This document shows, piece by piece, positions 56,863 through 64,000 of a DNA stretch of 64,000 nucleotides (position 1 is the stretch's first letter; each line of letters opens with the position of its first letter). The translations under genes and the position numbers were made by a program. Source of the DNA: Choanephora cucurbitarum (lineage: Eukaryota; Mucoromycota; Mucoromycetes; Mucorales; Choanephoraceae). The DNA lies in assembly GCA_025331435.1 (NCBI GenBank), contig JAIWNI010000012.1:248001-312000 (forward strand). Reading direction: 5' to 3'. Under the pieces are notes generated by a model, which saw only the letters and a list, made by a program, of their open reading frames with translations, did no database searches and had not been told where the DNA came from.

Positions 56863-57668
56863 TATGTCTTTGAAAGAAAGAAAGCAAGAGTTAAAAGGGA
56901 AAGAAAAAGAAAGGCACACAAATAATATATGGCTCCTAAACGGAGTTGATTTAGGCGCACATTTGTGATACTTGGTTGCTGTTGCAAAAAAAAAAGAAGT
57001 CAACCCTTTTTTGTAGACTTTGATTGCCTTTCCTTAAAAAAAAAAAAAAGGTGTCATTGAGGCACATTTTGACACGGTCAACCGAGGCATTTATTGATTT
57101 CAAAAAAAAAATAAGCGTTATAAATAAGTATGCTTTCATTTAATTTTTTCCTTTACTTTTTCATAGTAAATGCTGACTGAGCTAGAGTAATCTATGTGTA
57201 ACATGCACACTATTGCCTCAAAGTAGTACTTCTCCTTTATACAAAGGCGTCCAAGTTAATATTGCCATACGCGTGTATGCATATTTTTGTAAGGTGATTA
57301 GAGAAGAAGAAGAGTCGAAGAAAGAAGGAAGAAAGAACGACGAAGGAAGGAAATCAAAGATGTTTTTGAGTGTGTATTACTATTTTGACAGTTTGGATCT
57401 TCATGCATAACCAAACAAAAAAGAAAGTAGACTGGAATAGTTTTTCTTAGAATAGGAGAAGCCACTGGTTGATTATTTTAGGAATAGTATTGAAAAACCG
57501 GATATACAAGTGACGCGATTTTGATTCAATTAAATGCATACACATCATCGGTTTTTCCTTTTTCTGAGCATGAAAGCAACTTTCAGATAATGTCTTTACA
57601 TAACACCACTGTACAACGATGTAGTTCGTCACAAACATTAGGGCAAAAGAGCGTTGGGACTACTACTG
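56863..57668. other. Intergenic region upstream of the kinase gene
   Basis: T- and A-rich sequence including poly(A) runs near 56985 and 57037. No gene is visible. Confidence 0.5.
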
Positions 57669-57841
57669 CAATAGTCGCTTTATTTAAGGGTGTGCATATT
57701 CTTGAGAAATACACTCTTATATTGAGCATACTCCTAAATCAAATGGTATTTTAGCGCTTGAAGCGATTTTCAAGTTGAAGGATTGCACTCTTATATTGAG
57801 CATACCCTTAAACTAGATACTCTTAAATCGAGCGACTACTG
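57669..57841. mobile_element. MITE-like element of about 173 bp with Tc1/pogo-like ends
   Basis: The ends are inverted copies. The left end reads CAATAGTCGCTTTATTTAAG, and the reverse complement of the right end reads CAGTAGTCGCTCGATTTAAG. The right end is followed by TA. Inside, a block CACTCTTATATTGAGCATAC occurs twice as a direct repeat (about 57711 and 57786). No coding capacity. The left flank lacks a perfect TA. Confidence 0.55.
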
Positions 57842-59655
57842 TATCACTCTAAAGAACAAGAGCTTTTTCTCTGGCCAACTTGACAATATCTGTAGTGTAT
57901 AGTAAATCTTCTCTATTTTGTTGTCGATTCTATATGAACGGATCATTGTCAGAATCCAATAATTGACTTTATTGATAAGAACCACCTTCTGAGCAGATAT
58001 CTGTTTTCTATAAGTTTCGCACCGATAAGAATTTCGAGAAATATGCGAAATGAGAATGATACCATTCGTATCTCAGCGATAAGTTCTTGTATTGGACTCA
58101 ATGTTTTTTATGTATCATGTAGACTACATGCTTAGGTTTACTGTTTCTCTGCTGATACTATTTCCTATAGATTTGTCTTCTTTATAACCAGAAAAACGGT
58201 TATCTAAGAGAGAGAAAAAAAAAGATTGTATTGTCTTGAAATACATCCTGCTAATGAGCTGACTCCCAAAAAATACAAAGAAGGAAAGCAGTTATTTTTT
58301 GCCAACATCATGCATGTTACTGCTCTAATTAGAAAAATCCCTTATCTATTGACTCATAAACCTGTCTGTTTGTGATGCATTTGTTGGTTTTGCTATCTAA
58401 ATTAGTAGATAGGATTTCCTAGTTGAACTGGTATTCATTCGGTCCTTTTTATAGGTAGATAGTTCTTCTGGTTGAGTATGGTGTCAATATTGCTGAACAT
58501 GACAACACCATAAACAGATTTCAAGGTCAGAAAACTCGAAAGCGTTCTAGATATATAGCAGCTCAGATCAAGAATTGAGTGTGAATGGAGATAGTTGCTT
58601 TTATTTTAAAGAGACATGATGAAAGACTTATCAATTGAGTTACAAATAAGCATGATTTTCACAATAAAAAATATATCATCTGAATCAACTCCAATACGCA
58701 CAAATACCATTTTTATAGCTTAATTTTATTTTCTATCCAATAAGTTAAAGTTTCAAATTGGAACAGAGAGCGAAAAGTAAGCTCGGGAAATAACTGTTAG
58801 TCTTGTATACTGACCATATCAAATGAACTTGAGCCAATCAAAGATAATGAAGATGACTACTTGAATAGGTCAGAAGGTCATCAACTTCCAGAGAGAGAAA
58901 AGAGGGGATTGGGTCTCTGCATTGACCAATAAAAGCTCATTCCAAGTGATTTGCAAAATTTTGAGAAATTTTTGTTATAAAAACGAGAATTGTTTCCAAT
59001 AAGGCCTGCATCTATGGCTCTAAGTAGAGATAGCAAATAGCGCCGTGAGAAATCAGAAGAAAGTGCTACTGACTGACCAGTTCTTTATTTTGCATCACTG
59101 AGCATATACCGCATGTCATTGTCGTATATTAAGTGTTTGCAAACAAATACAGCCAAAAGTGTAAGTTCATTGTTGATATAAAACAGATAAAATTGCTATA
59201 AAGTCAATTCAGTACAATGTGCCTGACCATCTCACTTGAGCACATATGTACTCACTTTTATATATGCACGCTATGGTCATAGGTTCGTTTCATCCAATAA
59301 GGTCTATATGTTTTAAGTTAAAATAAAAACGATAACCAAGAATGTATAGGAAACAATCAGCATAAACACAAATTGCGTAGTTCCGCTAAAACCTGATTGT
59401 CCAATTAAATCAATTTCAGCTTTTTTTGCGTTTTAAAGTTGACTGATGTAGACTAAAAGATAATAATCGAGATTTATTGGCTAGTAAAGCACGATTTACT
59501 GCTCATCTTAGTGGCTTCATGGTGTGTGTGTGTGTGTGTGAAAAAAAAGGAGTGAATAAGAGAGAGGAACCAGATAATGACTTTACGATATGTGTAACCT
59601 GGATAAAGTGTCACGTTACTTAAATGGGCTAACAGAGGTCATTTGGTCTTATCGC
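57842..59655. other. Intergenic stretch, no gene seen
   Basis: AT-rich sequence with a (TG)n tract at 59521-59540. No coding frame was found. Confidence 0.5.
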
Positions 59656-59751
59656 GCATATAAAGACAAATGCATAAATAGAATAAAAAAATCCCATCTT
59701 TTTTTTTGTTGTGTGTTTATTCACTTTTTCCTTTCTTAAAAAACATCTATT
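59656..59751 (+). promoter_or_regulatory. Subtilisin gene promoter and leader
   Basis: A CATATAAAG TATA-like box at about 59656-59664 is followed by a T/C-rich leader (TTTTTTTTTGTTGTG, then CTTTTTCCTTTC) directly before the ATG at 59752. Confidence 0.55.
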
Positions 59752-61122
59752 ATGAAGCTCAGTATTGTTGCCAGTGCAGTTTTAGCTGCTTCCTTTGTCA
59801 ATGCAAAGCCTCTCTCTTACCAAGATCCTAAGAACACAATGGCTCCTTTGTATGTCTCGCCTGAAACAGAAACTATTGCCAATTCATACATTGTTGTCCT
59901 TAAGGATTCACTCCAATCACACGAAATCAGACAACATGCTGCTTGGATCAATACCTTGACTGAATCTAGTACCAAGAACATTCGTCTCTCAGACTATCTG
60001 GATCCTCATACAACTGTTGCTGGTATCAAGCATGTGTACGATACTCCCAACTTGAAGGGTTATGCAGGTAAATTCGACGACCAAGTGTTAGAAGCCATTC
60101 GTCAATCCGATGACGTTGCCTTCATTGAGCATGATTCTGTGGTCTATGCCAATGAACTCCAACGTAGTGCTCCCTGGGGTCTCTCTCGTATCTCTCACCG
60201 TGATACCCTGACATTCAAGAACTATCAACAATATGAATACAACCCTGATGGAGGTGAAGGTGTCAAGGTGTACGTCATTGATACTGGTATCAATGTGGAT
60301 CACAACGATTTTGATGGTCGTGCTACTTGGGGTCATACTGTACCCTCCAACGATGTCGATGAAGATGGTAATGGTCACGGTAGTCATTGTGCTGGTACAA
60401 TTGCTGGTAAAAGATACGGTGTTGCCAAGAAGGCTCAACCTGTGGCTGTCAAGGTACTCCGAAGCAGTGGTAGTGGTACCATGAGTGATGTGGTGCGTGG
60501 TGTTGATTGGGCTACATCTGAACATCTGAAGGAAGCTGCCGCCGCCAAGAAGAACAATACTAAATACAAGGGTGCTGTTGCCAATATGAGTTTGGGTGGT
60601 GGTAAATCTCCATCATTGGATTTAGCTGTGAATGGTGCTGTTGACTCAGGTGTTGTCTTTGCCGTAGCAGCTGGTAACGATAACCGTGACGCATGCAACT
60701 ACAGTCCCGCAGCAGCTGAAAAGGCAATCACTGTTGGTGCCTCTACCATCTCTGATGAACGTGCTTACTTCTCTAACTATGGTGAATGTGTTGATGTCTT
60801 TGCTCCTGGTCTCAATATCTTGTCTATCTGGAAGGGTAGTCGTTGGGCTACAAACACAATCTCTGGTACATCCATGGCATCACCTCACGTGGCTGGTCTA
60901 GCTGCCTATTTGTTGAGTTTGGAAGAAGGCGAGGTTACACCTAAGCAAATCAAGGATAAGATTCTTAAGCTGGCTACTAAGAACGTACTTGAGAAGCTCC
61001 CCGAAGGCACTCCCAACTTGCTTATCTACAACGGTATTGCTGAAAAGAGTCTTAAGGATACATTCTCAGATGCTGTGGACAGTGTTGATGGTGTCTTGAA
61101 GGAATTCTTTGGTGATATCTAA
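59752..61122 (+). CDS. Secreted subtilisin-like serine protease (S8, proteinase K type), intronless
   Basis: Extracellular or vacuolar endopeptidase of 456 residues in a single exon. Signal peptide MKLSIVASAVLAASFVNA; an inhibitor-I9 propeptide (about 40-130, NSYIVVLKDSLQ to AFIEHDSVVY); mature enzyme from about residue 137 (APWGLSRISHR). The catalytic triad is D177 (VIDTGINVDH), H209 (NGHGSHCAGT) and S374 (SGTSMASPHVAG), with oxyanion-hole N309 (AAGNDNRD). All are intact. The usual mature start APWGL.RIS is present. A C-terminal extension of about 40 residues (to FFGDI) follows the catalytic domain. Codons are biased toward C and G endings relative to most neighbours, suggesting strong expression. 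A convergent gene 390 bp downstream encodes a secreted I9-like protein that may be its inhibitor or chaperone. Confidence 0.96.
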   Translation: MKLSIVASAVLAASFVNAKPLSYQDPKNTMAPLYVSPETETIANSYIVVLKDSLQSHEIRQHAAWINTLTESSTKNIRLSDYLDPHTTVAGIKHVYDTPNLKGYAGKFDDQVLEAIRQSDDVAFIEHDSVVYANELQRSAPWGLSRISHRDTLTFKNYQQYEYNPDGGEGVKVYVIDTGINVDHNDFDGRATWGHTVPSNDVDEDGNGHGSHCAGTIAGKRYGVAKKAQPVAVKVLRSSGSGTMSDVVRGVDWATSEHLKEAAAAKKNNTKYKGAVANMSLGGGKSPSLDLAVNGAVDSGVVFAVAAGNDNRDACNYSPAAAEKAITVGASTISDERAYFSNYGECVDVFAPGLNILSIWKGSRWATNTISGTSMASPHVAGLAAYLLSLEEGEVTPKQIKDKILKLATKNVLEKLPEGTPNLLIYNGIAEKSLKDTFSDAVDSVDGVLKEFFGDI

Positions 61123-61511
61123 AGAAAGCTCTGATCATTTCTCTCTCTTTTTTCTCCCTCCTTAACTTTCATTCTTTTCTTTTTCTCTTTAACTTGTACT
61201 ATTCATTTCACTACAAACTTATTCATGTACATTGACAAATATCATTTTCAATTGCTTTTTTTTTTATGATATGATATGCTTTTTTTTTTCTTTTTTTTTC
61301 AGTTAGTTAGTACAATAAGTCGAACTGAACTTCCTTTTTGTATACACACACTTATACATCACTTGTACAATTATTATCCTTTTATTGCAATAAATCATTT
61401 AAAACTGACAAAAAAAAAGCCATCGCATGACTTTCACCTTTAACCAATCATAGCTTTAGATATGCACTAAGATGGGGGATTGGGTAGTTTATAAGAGTCA
61501 GTAGATAAGCA
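61123..61511. other. Convergent 3' region between protease and inhibitor genes
   Basis: T-runs (61256-61266, 61281-61300) and AATAAA near 61389 are consistent with 3' processing signals for the protease transcript. No further gene. Confidence 0.5.
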
Positions 61512-61856
61512 TCACATTGCCTTTCTTTTCTTACCTGACTTGTCTTCCTCTACAAAATCAACATAAGGTTTCGAACTCAACGTATTGATTTTTCCAGATG
61601 GCAAAGAAGCAAGTACTGCTTTTAATGAAGCACGGAATTCATAAGTGATTTTACCACCCATAGACTGAACATCCTTTCGAACTTGTTCATAAGATGCTTC
61701 GGTTACAGGCGGTTTTAAGGCAATAATGTAGTCAATTGCAAAAACTATTGGAGACAGAAGATAGTGAGTTTTGCATGGCTGAGTCTATCCACATCGTTCA
61801 AATCTACCTTGAGTTACTGCGAGTAATACTATCAAACAACAAATGAAACGAAACAT
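61512..61856 (-). CDS. Secreted inhibitor-I9 family protein (propeptide-like protease inhibitor), two exons
   Basis: Exons are 61808-61856 and 61512-61744, joined in phase to 93 residues. The N-terminus is a clear signal peptide (MFRFICCLIVLLAVTQVFA). The rest is a single I9-like domain: DYIIALKPPVTEASYEQVRK, then GGKITYEF, then SLPSGKINTLSS and VDFVEEDK. This is the layout of subtilisin propeptides and of yeast proteinase B inhibitor Pbi2, which lacks a signal peptide. The gene lies tail to tail with the subtilisin gene, whose own propeptide is of the same fold. It could inhibit the protease outside the cell or assist folding in trans. It was too short and split to be found as one frame, so the assignment depends on the intron 61745-61807. 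Confidence 0.8.
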
Positions 61857-62013
61857 AAGAAAAAAAAAGGAAAAAAAAAGAGATGAAGTCGTAGTACAAA
61901 ATTTTTTGTTTTTATAAATTTTTATGCATAAGAAAAAAAAAATTAAGTCAAGTGTCATATTTACAATAAGATGTGTGCTGTGTGTGTGTATTATGTATAT
62001 ATTATGTGGTTGT

Positions 62014-64000
62014 TTAAATAGAGTCTTCTAGAATCATGCGAGGAGAAATGTTCATGGCCATAAGTTCTTGGAAAAGCAACTTGGCAGCATAGGGTATTTC
62101 CATTGTCTTCATGAATTTACTACTCTTACAGTATTGACACCAGCCAGCATAACCAATCAAACCACAGGCATCACAAACATGAACTTCAAAGGCATCTGAA
62201 GAAATCATCAAACGTTCCAACAATAACATAGAAGCACCATAACCAATCAAACAATCACGCTCCATTTCACCTAAACGAAGACCACCATCTCTTGAACGAC
62301 CTTCTGTAGGTTGACGGGTTAAAGTGGCACGAGGACCTCTGTTTAAGAAAAAGAGTGCGCATGGTTTAGTATACTTTCTATTCATGTATTTCCAATCTTA
62401 CCTTGCTCGAGCGTGCATCTTATCCATGACCATGTGCTTCAACTTTTGATAATAGATAGGACCAAAGAAGATATAGGCAGAGAGTGGCTCACCTGTGATA
62501 CCCGATGTAACATAATCTTTACCTGAGTAATTGAAGCCATGGCTGATCAAGATACGACTCATGTCTTCTACCTTACTACCACCAAAAGCAGTACCGTATT
62601 GAAGAGAACCGTCCAAGACACCAGCCTTACCAGCCAACAACTCAATCATCTTACCGACAGTCATACGAGAGGGGAAACCGTGAGGATTCATAATGATATC
62701 AGGACATACACCCAAATCAGAGAAAGGCATATCTTCCTGTTGCACGATAATACCACAAACACCCTTTTGACCGTGACGAGAAGAGAACTTGTCACCTAAT
62801 TCAGGACGACGGGTTTGTCTGATGTTGATCTTAATCAATGTCTGGTCAGACTCAGTAGTAGTAAAGAGTACTTTGTCAATATAACCAGTTTGGGGTGACT
62901 TGTAACGCTGAGGAGCAGGCTTATAAGCAATACTTTGAGAGGCACCAGGTACACCAGCATCAAGACCACTGCTGACAGGTGTTTGCTTGTTGATATAGAT
63001 TGAACCAGCCTCAAGAGGTTCACCAACACCTGCAATACCATCAGGTTCAATGGCATCGTAACTGTCATTCCATGCATCTGAGTTTCTGGCAGGAGGATCG
63101 GCCAGACGATCGTGTGTACCATTAGGATAACGCTTGACTAAACTGGCATACTTACGCATGACTTGACAACGACCAAAACCACGATCAAGACCTGATTTGT
63201 TGAGTACCAAGGCATCTTCAATATCATAACCAGAGTAACTCATGACAGCCACAGTGGCATTCTGACCAGCAGGTAATTTATCGTAACCAATCAATTCAAT
63301 TGTCTTTGTCTTGACCATAGGCTGTTGAGGATAGACCATCAGGTAGATCAATGTTTCAATACGGTTCAGTTGATTATAACCGATAGCACCAATGGCTTGC
63401 TTACCCATAGCACATTGATAGGTATTACGAGGAGATTGGTTGTGGTGAGGGTAAGGAATCAAACCAGCGACAGCACCAAGGAGTGTAAAAGGCTCAATTT
63501 CTAAATGGGTTGTTTGTGGTATAATGTCCTTTTCGTATACTGCAATGTTGGAATCACTTTCTTCGTTTACATCTACGTATTCAATCACACCCATCTTCAA
63601 AAAGTCGTCAAAGACCAATTTGCCAGCAATCAAATCATTGATGTGTTGTTGTGTCACAGCAGGCTTACTGTTTTCTACAATAATCAAGGGTCTACAGATA
63701 CGACCACCATCAGAAGACAAGTTGACTGTACGTTGGTGGATATTGACAAACACAGAGACGAATTCAGACACACGGCCAACACGACGAAGACGACGGAAAC
63801 TACGTACAAAGTGTTGTACACGACGGGTGATACCCAGGATATTACCGTTCAGCAAGACAATAAAGGTATTGGGCAAATAGATTTCAGCACCTGTCAAACG
63901 GTTCACGTCCTCAACACCCAATGTGAATGCAATCTTTCGAATGGGTTCTTCTTCTTGATCTGTTGTAATGTGTGTCATGAGCGCCAAGTTCTTGACCAAA
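62014..64000 (-). CDS. RPC2: RNA polymerase III second-largest subunit, C-terminal part
   Basis: Catalytic core subunit of Pol III (yeast Ret1/Rpc128), which makes tRNA and 5S rRNA. Seen are the last exon 62014-62338 and an exon from 62402 beyond the right edge, about 640 residues together; the N-terminal half lies outside the window. The Pol III type, rather than Pol II, is shown by [60 protein letters not shown] and [15 protein letters not shown]. The active-site hybrid-binding segment [15 protein letters not shown] is intact. The C-terminal zinc site is [16 protein letters not shown]. The 63-nt intron 62339-62401 restores [16 protein letters not shown]. Partial only because of the window. 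Confidence 0.96.

Noticed and set aside
63524..63880. 118-codon plus-strand frame
   Set aside because: Complement of the conserved Pol III subunit sequence.
62014..64000. Assignment to RNA polymerase II subunit Rpb2
   Set aside because: The motif set [20 protein letters not shown] and [19 protein letters not shown] is of the Pol III type.

Overview
The window looks like nuclear DNA of a filamentous early-diverging fungus, most likely Mucoromycota (a Rhizopus/Mucor-type genome). The grounds are AT-rich intergenic DNA, compact genes broken by many introns of about 50-130 nt with GTAAGT-like donors, CT-rich leaders behind TATA-like boxes, fungal housekeeping genes, and a typical mixture of Helitron, MULE, DIRS, LINE and Tc1-type elements. 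All exon structures below were assembled by eye from GT..AG signals and preserved reading frames. No search or alignment program was run.

Layout. 1-3.1 kb is a decayed Helitron that runs off the left edge. 3.3-5.6 kb is an apparently intact MULE transposase gene. 5.6-9.5 kb is a gene desert with repeat scraps and one GC-rich island. 9.5-11.5 kb is a broken Tnp2-like transposase. 12.07-13.67 kb is a seven-exon PD-(D/E)XK-like gene with an acidic linker, followed by a retroposed transcript (13.71-14.35 kb, with a target duplication) next to a DIRS gag fragment. Then come peroxisomal 3-ketoacyl-CoA thiolase (15.3-16.7 kb), a membrane glycoprotein gene with one in-frame stop (17.8-19.9 kb), and a degenerate relative of the PD-(D/E)XK-like gene (20.1-21.2 kb). 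An F-box/WD40 gene (22.3-23.9 kb), a 3 kb empty stretch and a small Ser-rich ORF (27.1 kb) follow. A dense housekeeping block holds guanylate kinase, eIF5A, an F-BAR/RhoGAP protein and a 15-exon ABCD half-transporter (28.9-36.9 kb).

From 37.4 to 52.7 kb there is a transposon island: a second copy of the degenerate PD-(D/E)XK-like segment, a decayed DIRS element, a truncated pseudogene, a MULE-like element carrying a ubiquitin-peptidase-like domain between inverted repeats, a LINE, and a Tc1-like element. The right part has a PX-domain AGC kinase (54.3-56.9 kb), a small MITE (57.7 kb), a secreted subtilisin convergent with a secreted I9 inhibitor-like protein (59.8-61.9 kb), and the 3' part of RNA polymerase III subunit 2 (62.0 kb to the edge).

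The genes do not form an operon-like system. Thiolase and the ABCD transporter both belong to peroxisomal fatty-acid oxidation but lie 17 kb apart. The most interesting relations are three: the protease/inhibitor pair; the three related PD-(D/E)XK-like loci, two of which share an almost identical 854-bp tract inside diverged flanks (a gene-conversion signature); and the MULE with a peptidase-like tail.
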